Shown: positions 9,291 to 16,892 of the stretch, one piece after another
Layout of the letters: each line of letters opens with the position of its first letter
Numbering within the stretch: position 1 is the stretch's first letter
Source: CAYPAV01 sp964408805
GTDB lineage: Bacteria; Pseudomonadota; Alphaproteobacteria; UBA8366
Length of the DNA stretch: 62,247 nt
Assembly: GCA_964408805.1 (NCBI GenBank)
Contig: CAYPAV010000024.1
Span: 1-62,247, forward strand
Reading direction: 5' to 3'
Translations under genes and position numbers: made by a program
Notes under the pieces: model-generated
Databases searched by the model: none
What the model was told of the DNA's origin: nothing
What the model saw: the letters and a program-made list of their open reading frames with translations, nothing else

Positions 9291-9425
9291 GATTTATTTG
9301 AGCTTTATTTGATTAAGTCTGTAAATATGCGACGATTGTCTTCAAATATTGGTAATTGACTATTACTAGTCGTTTAGACGATTATTGGCCGATTATTTAA
9401 AACGGAATACCGGAGTGTTCAGGCC

Positions 9426-12400
9426 ATGTCCGCCAAAGTGACGGAATTGCCAAGGGCCGGCCGCCACGTCGAGGGACCGGATATCGCGGAAGTAAAGGCC
9501 GCGCAATCGCGCGCGGTGCGGCGGTCCCGACGCTTCGTCGCGGCCGGCATCTCGGTCTCGGTGATGTGGCTCTTCGTTTGCGGGATCTATGTCAACGACA
9601 CGCTCGGCTGGGATTTGGCGGCGCAGATGCTGCCGCACGAGCTGGGCGCGCTGATCGCCGGCATGGCCGCACCCCTGGCCTTCCTGTGGCTGGCGCTTGC
9701 CTATTTCCGGCGCGGCCAGGACGTGCGCGATCATACCGAGGCGCTGCGCCGCCAGCTCGAGATGTTGACCTATCCGGCGGAAGAGGCGGAATCGCGGATC
9801 ACTCAGGTCTCCGAGGCGCTCCGCAAGCAGGCGGAGGAATTGTCGCGGGCCAGCGACAAGGCGACGGTCGACATCGGCGAGTTGTCGAGCGTGCTCCACG
9901 AGCAGACCGAAGCGCTGTCGTCGGTCTCGGAGAAGGCCGCGACCGAGGCGACCTCGCTCAAGGACGCGATCAGCGGCCAGACCAAATCCCTGACCGATCT
10001 GGTCGACCGGTTTGCCGATCAGTCCCGCAATATGGACGAATCCGTTGAACACCGGACGGAGGAGCTGAATAAGGCGACCATGCATGCGGTCGAGCAGGCG
10101 GACGAGATTCGCGGCGCCCTTCGTCTCCAGGCGGCCGAGCTGATCGACGCCTCCAACCGGGCGTCCGATCAGGCGGAAACAATGGGGGGTTATTTCCGCC
10201 GTTATAGCGAGGAGCTGACCGACGCCGCCGACAATGCGACCGAGCGCACCAAACTGATCCGCGAGCGTCTGGACAAGGGCACCAGCGATCTCAAGAACTC
10301 GGCCGACCGGGCGAGCGAGAAGGCGACCGAGATCGGGGCCGGCTTGCAGGAGCTGCTGACCAGCATCACCGGCCGACTGAAACAGGCCTTCGACGGCCAT
10401 GGCCACACGCTGCACGCGGTGACCGAACGCACCGGCGAGCGGCTCGACGAAATGGTCGACACGTTGGGGCGCCAGTCGGGGAATCTCTCGCAATCGCTGC
10501 AGGAGATGTTCGATCGGCAGTCGACCGCCTTTGGACGCATGTTGGATGAAACACAGGGCAGGGTCGACGAGGTCGGCACCACGATCGAGAAGCAGACCAC
10601 CGAGCTGACCGATCGATTCGAGATTACCTTGCTGAAACAGACCTCGGCGCTCGCGACCTCGGTCGAAATCAGCGCCGAGCGGATCGACGAGATTACCGCG
10701 GCGATGCGCCTGCAGGCCCAGGAATTGAACCATTCGACGCATATGAGCGAGGGCCACACCCAGCGCATCCGAAATGCCTTGGAGGGACAGTCTAGTCTGT
10801 TGAAGGGCATGGCCGACCATGTCGCCGAGCAGGCGCGGTCGATCGAGACCGCGCTGGAGGAACATTCCGATGTGCTGACCCGGACGGCCGACCAGGCGAC
10901 GACCCAGGTCGGCGCGATGAGCGAGGCGCTCGACACCAAGGCGATGGAGCTGGCAAAAGCGACCGATCTTGCGGCTGCCCGCGCCGAATCGATCCGCGAG
11001 GCCTTGCGCCGGCAGGCGGAGGAACTGCAGTCGGCCTCGGATCTCGCCGACGGTCAGGCGGCCAAGGTCGAAACCATGCTGGCCAGCCGAACGCGCGAAC
11101 TGGGCGCGGCCGTCAAGGACGGGGTCAAGGATGTGAGCGATGCCTTCGATCCCGCGGTTGCCCAGGCCCGGAGCGTCGGCGAATCCCTGCGCCTGCAGGC
11201 GCAGTCGTTGCGCGAGTCCGCCGATTGGTCGACCGCGCAGGCAAAGACCATCGGCGAATTGCTGCACAAACAGAGCCAAGAACTCCGCGTTGCCTCCGAC
11301 TACGCGGCGACCCAGGTGCACGGCATTCGCGATATCATCCACGACCAAACCACGGAGCTGAAGGACGTTGCCGCCCAGGCGGGGGACGAGGCCGTCCGGA
11401 TCCGGGAATCACTCCGCGCGGACAGTCAGGAACTTCGCGAGTTGGCGGAGAACCTGACCGAGCAGTCGAAGAGCATGCGCGCCGCGGTCGATGCCCAGAC
11501 CTCGACCCTGGACATGGCAAGCAAGGACGCACGAGACCAAACGGAGGTGATGGGCGAAACCCTGAAGGAACAGATTCTGGCCTTGCAGGACGCCGCCGCC
11601 GCCGTCACCGAACGGATAGCGAGGGCGGGCGGTTCCTTCTCGACCGAGGTCGGAGGCCTCCGCGAGGCGATCGATTCGGCACTTGGCATGCTCAACGATG
11701 TCGGCGACCGGTTTGGTCAGCAGACCGAGCGGTTTACGACGGCCTCCATCCAGGTTGGCATGCAGGTGAACGACAATCGCGAGGCGTTGGGCCGGGAATC
11801 GGAAAAACTCTCGAAGGCGGCGGGCGAGGCGGCCGATCGTATCCGGCTGATCGGCGACGCCTTCTCCGAGCAGACCGCCGATCTCAGCGGCAACGCGGAT
11901 CGCGTGATCTCGCGACTGCAGGCACTGACCAACGCCTTCCGCGAGCAGACCGAAAGCCTCGGCGAGACCTCGACGACGGCGAACCGGCAGGTCAAGGAGG
12001 CGGTCGACTCGCTAGCCAAGCAAGGCACCATCTTCAACGAGGCAGCAAAGGAAGCGCGGGGCCATGTCGATTCCGCGACCAAGACATTCACGTCGAGCAG
12101 TCGCGATCTGTTGACGGCACTCGAGGAATCGGTCGCCAAGACCTTAACCGCGAGCGAGACCTTCGATGATCAGGCGGGGCGTCTGACCCGCGCCTCGGCG
12201 GACGCTGCGGATCAGGCCGAGAGCCTGAACCAAATGGACCTCGACCGCCGCCGCGATCTCTTCCTGAAGGCCGCGCGATTCATCCTGGAAGATCTGAATT
12301 CGCTTTCGATCGACCTGACACGGGTGCTCGATTCGGATATCTCCGACGGCGATTGGAAGCGCTACACCAATGGCGACCGGGGGATCTTCACGCGCAACCT

Positions 12401-12632
12401 GCTGAAGGGGAAACAGGCGGCGATCGTCGGCCGGATCACCGAGACCCTGAAGCAGAACGACGACATGCGCACCTATGTAACCCGTTTCGTCGATGAGTTC
12501 GATCGGCTGGTCCGCGAGTCGGAGGCGGTCGATCCCGAGAACCTGCTGCACTCGACCTTCATGACGGCGGATGTCGGCAAGCTCTTCCTGCTCCTGAACC
12601 GCGCCTTGGGCCGCGACGGCCTCAGGGAGTGA
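9426..12632 (+). CDS. giant membrane-anchored coiled-coil protein with 25-residue repeats (TipN-like architecture)
   Basis: The 1068-residue protein has a short basic N-terminus, two transmembrane segments (about 38-58 and 72-94), then an uninterrupted helical region (about 123-932) and a C-terminal domain (about 935-1068). The helical region repeats every 25 residues, as shown by a recurring Leu/Phe-x-x-Gln-x-x-x-Leu core. The Gln column falls at 135, 160, 185, 210, 235, 260, 285, again at 430-555 and at 591-916 in exact steps of 25. A chemoreceptor signalling tip and HAMP are absent. Two N-terminal membrane helices plus a long coiled coil match Caulobacter TipN, the polarity factor that recruits TipF; that assignment is a hypothesis. 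An AT-rich gap precedes the gene. Confidence 0.8.
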   Translation: MSAKVTELPRAGRHVEGPDIAEVKAAQSRAVRRSRRFVAAGISVSVMWLFVCGIYVNDTLGWDLAAQMLPHELGALIAGMAAPLAFLWLALAYFRRGQDVRDHTEALRRQLEMLTYPAEEAESRITQVSEALRKQAEELSRASDKATVDIGELSSVLHEQTEALSSVSEKAATEATSLKDAISGQTKSLTDLVDRFADQSRNMDESVEHRTEELNKATMHAVEQADEIRGALRLQAAELIDASNRASDQAETMGGYFRRYSEELTDAADNATERTKLIRERLDKGTSDLKNSADRASEKATEIGAGLQELLTSITGRLKQAFDGHGHTLHAVTERTGERLDEMVDTLGRQSGNLSQSLQEMFDRQSTAFGRMLDETQGRVDEVGTTIEKQTTELTDRFEITLLKQTSALATSVEISAERIDEITAAMRLQAQELNHSTHMSEGHTQRIRNALEGQSSLLKGMADHVAEQARSIETALEEHSDVLTRTADQATTQVGAMSEALDTKAMELAKATDLAAARAESIREALRRQAEELQSASDLADGQAAKVETMLASRTRELGAAVKDGVKDVSDAFDPAVAQARSVGESLRLQAQSLRESADWSTAQAKTIGELLHKQSQELRVASDYAATQVHGIRDIIHDQTTELKDVAAQAGDEAVRIRESLRADSQELRELAENLTEQSKSMRAAVDAQTSTLDMASKDARDQTEVMGETLKEQILALQDAAAAVTERIARAGGSFSTEVGGLREAIDSALGMLNDVGDRFGQQTERFTTASIQVGMQVNDNREALGRESEKLSKAAGEAADRIRLIGDAFSEQTADLSGNADRVISRLQALTNAFREQTESLGETSTTANRQVKEAVDSLAKQGTIFNEAAKEARGHVDSATKTFTSSSRDLLTALEESVAKTLTASETFDDQAGRLTRASADAADQAESLNQMDLDRRRDLFLKAARFILEDLNSLSIDLTRVLDSDISDGDWKRYTNGDRGIFTRNLLKGKQAAIVGRITETLKQNDDMRTYVTRFVDEFDRLVRESEAVDPENLLHSTFMTADVGKLFLLLNRALGRDGLRE
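9801..12215 (+). repeat. tandem 75-base coding repeats (25-residue coiled-coil units)
   Basis: About thirty degenerate 25-residue units are encoded in tandem. A conserved heptad-like core, for example EALRRQAEEL, GELLHKQSQEL or NAFREQTESL, recurs at 75-base steps. Register breaks are few: around residues 310-430 spacings of 40 and 15 occur, and one 11-residue insertion (DVSDAFDPAVA) lies at 569-579. A 25-residue unit equals 7+7+11, that is seven helical turns. DNA identity between units is low, so the array is ancient or held by structure. Confidence 0.85.
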
Positions 12633-12636
12633 TCGA

Positions 12637-13536
12637 TCAGCCCATCTCCTTGATCCAGTTCGCGATCAGGCGCCGCGCCATCGAGTCGGGCGGCGGGAGA
12701 CGGATGCCGATCTTCTCGTGATCACGCATGTCGTCGAGCGTGAACCATCGCGTCTCCACGATCTCCTCCATATCCGGCACGGACTTGCCCTCCGGGCACT
12801 CGGCGTAGAAGCCGAGCATCAGGCTCGACGGAAAGGGCCAGGGCTGGGAGGCGAAGTAGCTGACCTCGGTCGTGACGAGACCGGCCTCTTCCAGAACCTC
12901 GCGGGCCACGGCTTCCTCCAGGCTCTCGCCGGTCTCCACGAATCCGGCGAGACAGGAGAACCAGCGCGCCGGGCGCTTCTGGTTGTGGCCGAGCAGGCAA
13001 AGGTCGCCGCGCCTCACCAACATGATCACCGCCGGGTCGATACGGGGGTATTGGGCTTTGCCGCAGGCGTCGCATTTCCGGCTGTGGCCGGCACTTCTAT
13101 GCCGCGTCGGGCCGCCGCAATTGGGGCAGAAACCGTGCGATTCGTGCCACAGAAGCATGCCGCGCGCGAAAGCCAGCAGCGCGCTGTCGTCCTGCGAGAG
13201 ATCGCCCGCGAGATCGCGCAAATTCTCGAACCGGCCTCGGCCGGCCAGCGCCGGTAGCGCCGTTGGATCCTCCAGCCGGGATAGGTCGAGGGCGAAATAG
13301 GTCCGTCCCTCGGCCGTCCCCAGGAGAACGGGCGTCTCCGTGTCGACGAGTAGGTCGGCCGCGACTTCGGCCGTGATAAATCCCGGATCGGGAATATCGT
13401 GGGTGCTCGAAATCAGATTCCGGCCGCGCCAGACCGGCAGAAACCGCGTCGACGGATCATCGAGCCGGCGGGCGATGAACTCGCTGTCCGATCGACGTTC
13501 CGCCAGACGATCCAATGTCACACCCGTATAGAACAC
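12637..13536 (-). CDS. nudC: NAD+/NADH diphosphatase
   Basis: The 299-residue Nudix hydrolase cleaves NAD(H) to NMN(H) and AMP and can remove NAD caps from RNA. It shows the NudC four-cysteine zinc ribbon (CPNCGG ... CDACGKAQYPR) followed by a full Nudix box (GFVETGESLEEAVAREVLEE) and the downstream SQPWPFPSSLMLGF motif that marks NudC. The GTG start at 13536 is preceded by AAGGAG at 9-base spacing; a frame continuing further upstream runs through AT-rich DNA and lacks homology. It converges with the coiled-coil gene, leaving four bases between the stops. Confidence 0.93.
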   Translation of the reverse strand: MFYTGVTLDRLAERRSDSEFIARRLDDPSTRFLPVWRGRNLISSTHDIPDPGFITAEVAADLLVDTETPVLLGTAEGRTYFALDLSRLEDPTALPALAGRGRFENLRDLAGDLSQDDSALLAFARGMLLWHESHGFCPNCGGPTRHRSAGHSRKCDACGKAQYPRIDPAVIMLVRRGDLCLLGHNQKRPARWFSCLAGFVETGESLEEAVAREVLEEAGLVTTEVSYFASQPWPFPSSLMLGFYAECPEGKSVPDMEEIVETRWFTLDDMRDHEKIGIRLPPPDSMARRLIANWIKEMG

Positions 13537-13748
13537 CTTCGCGGACTCCTTCTCGTTGGCGCGGCATGCTATCGCCCGCCGACCTTGTATGCCAGCGCGA
13601 CCGGATTTCCGGGAACGGTTTAAGAGTTCAAGGCTGTCACGAATTTTTAATTTCGAATTTGAGGAAATTCCAGGATTGAATTTGAAAATTGAAGTAAAAT
13701 AAGATAAATAATTAAATTCAGTAATGTTATTGGAATTTTGCATAAAAT
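13537..13748. promoter_or_regulatory. AT-rich divergent control region between nudC and an Lrp-type gene
   Basis: From about 13620 to 13760 the sequence is strikingly AT-rich against its GC-rich surroundings, with runs such as AAAATTGAAGTAAAATAAG and several short AATTT/AAATT inverted motifs. It lies between nudC (leftwards) and the Lrp/AsnC regulator (rightwards). Lrp-family proteins often bind AT-rich DNA and autoregulate, so it probably contains both promoters and the operator (inference). I could not single out a convincing -35/-10 pair. Confidence 0.5.
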
Positions 13749-14207
13749 TTGGAAACCGGTTTGGATAAAATTGATAGAGAATTATTGGCGGCGTTGCAGG
13801 CGGATGCCCGCTTGTCGTTCAATGCCTTGGCGCGCCATGTCGGCCTTTCGCAGCCGGCGGTGGCCGAAAGGGTGCGCCGGATGGAGGCGGCGGGCCTTCT
13901 GACCGGCTACCAGGCGCGGGTCGATCGGAACCGGCTGGGGTTGCCGATCACAGCCTTTCTCAGGGTGTCTTGCCCCGGCGAGGCCTATCACGCGGTCGAA
14001 TCCATGGCGCGGGATCTCGCCGACGTGCTCGAATGTCACCATGTGACAGGGGAAGACTGCTTTCACTTGAAGGTGGCGGCTCGGTCGGTGGCGGCGCTCG
14101 ATCCCCTGGTCGCCCGTTTTCGCGCCCATGGCCGGGTCGGGGTGACCATCGCCCTCGCGACCGTGGTCGAGGACAAACCCGCTAATCCGCCGGGAGAGGA
14201 CCAATGA
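13749..14207 (+). CDS. Lrp/AsnC family transcriptional regulator
   Basis: The 152-residue regulator has an N-terminal winged HTH (about 5-60; IDRELLAALQADARLSFN ... LSQPAVAERVRRMEAAGL) and a C-terminal RAM/ligand-sensing domain (about 68-142). The start is a TTG. TTG 13749 is the outermost choice, but TTG 13761 has a better-placed GGAAA site and begins just before the conserved DxIDRELL, so the true protein may be four residues shorter. It overlaps the acetyltransferase by ATGA. The ligand cannot be predicted; autoregulation from the AT-rich region upstream is likely. Confidence 0.9.
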   Translation: METGLDKIDRELLAALQADARLSFNALARHVGLSQPAVAERVRRMEAAGLLTGYQARVDRNRLGLPITAFLRVSCPGEAYHAVESMARDLADVLECHHVTGEDCFHLKVAARSVAALDPLVARFRAHGRVGVTIALATVVEDKPANPPGEDQ

Positions 14208-14713
14208 GCGACTATCAGTATCGCACGGCGTCCGCCGAGGATGCGGAAGCGTTGTTTGCGTTCGGCGAACAGCTGCTGTCGGAGACCAGTTTCATGCTGC
14301 TCCTCCCCGACGAGCGCGCGAAATCGGTCGAGGATATGCGTTTCGTCATCGAGCGGTTTACCACCATGCCGCGGCATTTCCTCGTCAACGCGTGGCATGG
14401 GGACCAGGCGGTCGGCGAGGCGCTGTTCATGGGCGGTCAGTTTTCGCGCAATCAATATGGCGGCCGTGTCGGTGTCGGCGTTCTGTCCGGGCATTACGGC
14501 AAGGGCGTCGGCCGCCGCATGATGGAGGAGATCGAAGACCTGACCCGGGCGGCCGGTATTCATCGTCTGGAACTGACGGTGATGTCGCACAACACGCGGG
14601 CCCATCGGCTCTACCTGTCGATGGGATATCAGGAGGAGGGGGTCAATCGGGATTCGCTGCATGTCGACGGTCAATTCGTCGACGAAATCATGATGGCCAA
14701 GTTACTGGACTGA
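14204..14713 (+). CDS. GNAT family N-acetyltransferase
   Basis: The 169-residue single-domain GNAT protein shows the acetyl-CoA loop as GVLSGHYGKGVGRRMMEEIE (about residues 92-111), followed by the family's LELTVMSHNTRAHRLYLSMGYQEEG motif B region ending in the usual LY..MGF-like element. The acceptor is unknown; resemblance to RimI/RimL-type small-molecule or protein acetyltransferases is only at family level. It is translationally coupled to the Lrp regulator (ATGA overlap), so the pair may be co-regulated. Confidence 0.88.
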   Translation: MSDYQYRTASAEDAEALFAFGEQLLSETSFMLLLPDERAKSVEDMRFVIERFTTMPRHFLVNAWHGDQAVGEALFMGGQFSRNQYGGRVGVGVLSGHYGKGVGRRMMEEIEDLTRAAGIHRLELTVMSHNTRAHRLYLSMGYQEEGVNRDSLHVDGQFVDEIMMAKLLD

Positions 14714-14741
14714 GAGGCGCTCCGGGCGGTACCGTTCGGGT

Positions 14742-15167
14742 ATGACGGCGACGTTGACGCATCTCGCCCACCATGTGCGCGACCTTGATGCCTGTCTCGG
14801 GTTCTATACCGAGTATTGTGGCCTCGAGGTCGTTCACGAGCGCGCCGAGCCGGCGACCGGCAAGCGCGTGGTATGGATGGCCGAGCCGGGCCGCGAGCGG
14901 GATTTCATTCATGTTTTCATTCCGGACGGTCCGGGCCGGGACCAGGCCGGAAACGATTACAGCCATGCCGGATTCGCGATGGAAAGCCGCGCGGCCGTCG
15001 ATGCGATCGCGGCGCGCGCGGCGGCGGCCGGGTGCCTTGTCTGGGCGCCGCGCGAGGCGCCCTATCCGGTCGGCTATTACTGTGGTTTGCGCGATCCGGA
15101 CGGTACCTTCGTCGAGTTCAGCCACGGTCAACCGCTCGGCCCGGGGGCCGAGCCGTTGCGAATTTGA
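14742..15167 (+). CDS. VOC (glyoxalase/bleomycin resistance) superfamily protein
   Basis: The 141-residue VOC protein has paired beta-alpha-beta-beta-beta modules: HLAHHVRDLDACLGFYTEYC at the N-terminus with the metal-site His, and SHAGFAME ... GLRDPDGTFVEFSHGQ with the second His and the final Glu ligand. Although meaB is nearby, it lacks the sequence signature of methylmalonyl-CoA epimerase, so that role is not claimed. A dioxygenase, lyase or resistance function is possible. It lies 28 bases after the GNAT gene in the same direction. Confidence 0.82.
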   Translation: MTATLTHLAHHVRDLDACLGFYTEYCGLEVVHERAEPATGKRVVWMAEPGRERDFIHVFIPDGPGRDQAGNDYSHAGFAMESRAAVDAIAARAAAAGCLVWAPREAPYPVGYYCGLRDPDGTFVEFSHGQPLGPGAEPLRI

Positions 15168-15261
15168 AGGGAAGACTGGAACCGTGTTGCGGTTGTTCGA
15201 TAGAATCGGAGATCTGGTCGCCTGGCTCCTCAAGCGGCTGTTCGTTCCGCGGGAGGCGCGA

Positions 15262-15459
15262 ATGAAAATGGATGACGGTAAAAAGAAAGACGCGGTGAAG
15301 CAGGGTTCCGAGGCCGATGGCGGGCGCCAGCAGTTGATTGAGGACGCCGTGTCGGTCCATCGCGCCCAGCAGGAAGTCCTCTCGGAACTGGACGAGGAAA
15401 GCCGCGAAAAACTGACGGCGATGGCCGAAACCGTGATGCCGCCGCCGACAAAGCACTGA
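15262..15459 (+). CDS. small hydrophilic protein preceding meaB
   Basis: The 65-residue, highly charged protein (KMDDGKKKDAVKQ at the start, a helical region around LIEDAVSVHRAQQEVL) ends four bases before meaB. ATG 15262 has a strong GGGAGG site 5 bases upstream. The same frame extends to GTG 15184, which would add 26 residues forming an amphipathic or membrane-seeking helix (RIGDLVAWLLKRLFV). Both starts are plausible. I do not recognise the family; co-transcription with meaB is inferred from spacing. Confidence 0.55.
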   Translation: MKMDDGKKKDAVKQGSEADGGRQQLIEDAVSVHRAQQEVLSELDEESREKLTAMAETVMPPPTKH

Positions 15460-15463
15460 TCGC

Positions 15464-16459
15464 ATGGACGGGTCATCCGGCAGCGATATGGTCGCGGCGA
15501 TCCGTGCCGGCGATCGCCGCGCCCTGGCCCGCGCGATTACCTTGGTCGAGTCGACCCGCGCGGATCATCGCGAACAGGCGGAGGCGCTACTCAAGGCCCT
15601 TGTCGCGGAGAGCGGCGAGTCGATCCGGATCGGTATCTCCGGGGCACCCGGCGTTGGCAAGTCGAGCTTCATCGAAACCTTTGGGCTTCATCTGATCGAG
15701 GCCGGCCACCGGGTCGCGGTGCTCGCAGTCGATCCCTCTTCCAAGGTGAGCGGCGGCTCGATTCTCGGCGACAAGACCCGGATGGAGGAACTGACACGCC
15801 GGGAGGCGGCGTTCATTCGCCCTTCGCCGGCCGGAACCAGCTTGGGTGGAGTGGCGCGGCGGACGCGGGAGGCCATGCTGCTTTGCGAATCTGCGGGTTT
15901 CGACGTGGTGGTAATCGAAACCGTCGGCGTCGGGCAATCGGAAACCGCGGTCGCCGACATGACGGACCTCTTTCTGCTGCTGCTGGCCCCGGCCGCAGGT
16001 GACGAGCTGCAGGGCATGAAGAAGGGTATCGTCGAAATCGCCGACATCGTCGTGGTCAACAAGGCGGATGGAGATCTCCTGGATGCCGCCCGGCACGCGG
16101 CGGCCGACTATCGAAATGCCGTCCAGATGATCCGCCAATCGTCGCCGAACTGGCGGGTCCCGGTCATGACGTGCTCGGCGCTGACCGGGGCGGGCGTCGG
16201 GGAAGTCTGGGAGCGGATCGAGGCCTATCGAACGGTGATGACGGAGTCGGGCGACTTCGCCGCCCGCCGCGCCGATCAGGCGGGGACTTGGATGTGGACC
16301 GAGATCGAGGAAAGTCTGCTCGCGATCCTGAAGGCTGAGCCCGGTGCCGCCCGGCGGATCGCCGGGCTGGAACGCGAGGTGGCAGCGGGCCGCGTGGCGC
16401 CGGGTGCCGCCGCCAGGGAATTGCTCGAACGCTTCCGCGACGGCGGCGAAGCATCTTGA
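15464..16459 (+). CDS. meaB: MeaB/ArgK G-protein chaperone of methylmalonyl-CoA mutase
   Basis: The 331-residue P-loop GTPase gates loading of adenosylcobalamin onto methylmalonyl-CoA mutase and protects or reactivates the enzyme. It has Walker A GAPGVGKSS, DPSSKVSGGSILGDKTRM (switch region), ETVGVGQSE (Walker B region), NKAD (base specificity) and the C-terminal helical dimerisation segment. The partner scpA is 6 kb upstream rather than adjacent. The end of meaB overlaps the rpmB promoter (TTGACG at its stop codon). Confidence 0.95.
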   Translation: MDGSSGSDMVAAIRAGDRRALARAITLVESTRADHREQAEALLKALVAESGESIRIGISGAPGVGKSSFIETFGLHLIEAGHRVAVLAVDPSSKVSGGSILGDKTRMEELTRREAAFIRPSPAGTSLGGVARRTREAMLLCESAGFDVVVIETVGVGQSETAVADMTDLFLLLLAPAAGDELQGMKKGIVEIADIVVVNKADGDLLDAARHAAADYRNAVQMIRQSSPNWRVPVMTCSALTGAGVGEVWERIEAYRTVMTESGDFAARRADQAGTWMWTEIEESLLAILKAEPGAARRIAGLEREVAAGRVAPGAAARELLERFRDGGEAS

Positions 16460-16484
16460 CGTCCCGCGGCGGCTCGCCTACAAG
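16456..16484 (+). promoter_or_regulatory. sigma-70 promoter of rpmB
   Basis: TTGACG (16456-16461), 17 bases, then TACAAG (16479-16484) form a near-consensus housekeeping promoter whose -35 box overlaps the meaB stop codon. The predicted transcription start lies about 40 bases before the rpmB start codon, fitting independent expression of the ribosomal protein gene. Confidence 0.7.
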
Positions 16485-16531
16485 AGCGCGCCATCCGGCC
16501 GCGCGCCGGCCATTCAAATGCGAGAAAATCA

Positions 16532-16822
16532 ATGTCGCGACGATGCATGATCACCGGCAAGGGCGTCCAATCGGGCAACAATGTCAGCCACGCACACAAC
16601 AAAACGCGCCGGCGGTTTCTGCCGAACGTGCAGCGGACCTCGCTGTTGAGCGAGACATTGGGCGAGATGGTTCGGGTCCGCTTGTCGACCGGCGCGCTGC
16701 GTACGATCGACCACAAGGGCGGTCTCGATGCCTATCTGCTCAACACACCGAACCGGAAGCTTCCCACCGAGGCACTTCGCTTGAAGCGGCGGATTCAACG
16801 GAAGGCCGCCGCCGCCGCGTGA
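16532..16822 (+). CDS. rpmB: 50S ribosomal protein L28
   Basis: The 96-residue basic protein begins MSRRCMITGKGVQSGNNVSH, the typical L28 N-terminus of alphaproteobacteria, and continues with the HNKTRRRFLPN motif. Length and composition are normal for the long alphaproteobacterial form. It has its own promoter upstream and an intrinsic terminator downstream, so it appears to be a single-gene unit. Confidence 0.97.
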   Translation: MSRRCMITGKGVQSGNNVSHAHNKTRRRFLPNVQRTSLLSETLGEMVRVRLSTGALRTIDHKGGLDAYLLNTPNRKLPTEALRLKRRIQRKAAAAA

Positions 16823-16846
16823 CCCGGCGCGGATCGTCTATCGAGG

Positions 16847-16870
16847 AGCCCGCCGCCGCGCGGGCTTTTT
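16847..16870 (+). terminator. intrinsic terminator of rpmB
   Basis: AGCCCGC (16847-16853) pairs perfectly with GCGGGCT (16860-16866) across a six-base loop, and a run of five T follows. It sits 25 bases after the rpmB stop and abuts the first possible ATG of tgt, arguing that tgt starts further in. Confidence 0.85.
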
Positions 16871-16892
16871 CATGTCTCTCATGGGACGGCGC

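Noticed and set aside
9393..11348. A 651-codon minus-strand frame opposite the coiled-coil gene, itself repetitive.
   Set aside because: The repeats mirror those of the plus-strand protein. The plus frame has membrane helices, regular hydrophobic spacing and a start region; the minus frame does not.
9426..12632. The coiled-coil protein as a chemoreceptor (MCP).
   Set aside because: It lacks the conserved signalling tip, HAMP and ligand domains; the period is 25 residues, not seven.
14742..15167. VOC protein as methylmalonyl-CoA epimerase because of nearby meaB.
   Set aside because: Key epimerase segments are not seen; only the general VOC fold is supported.
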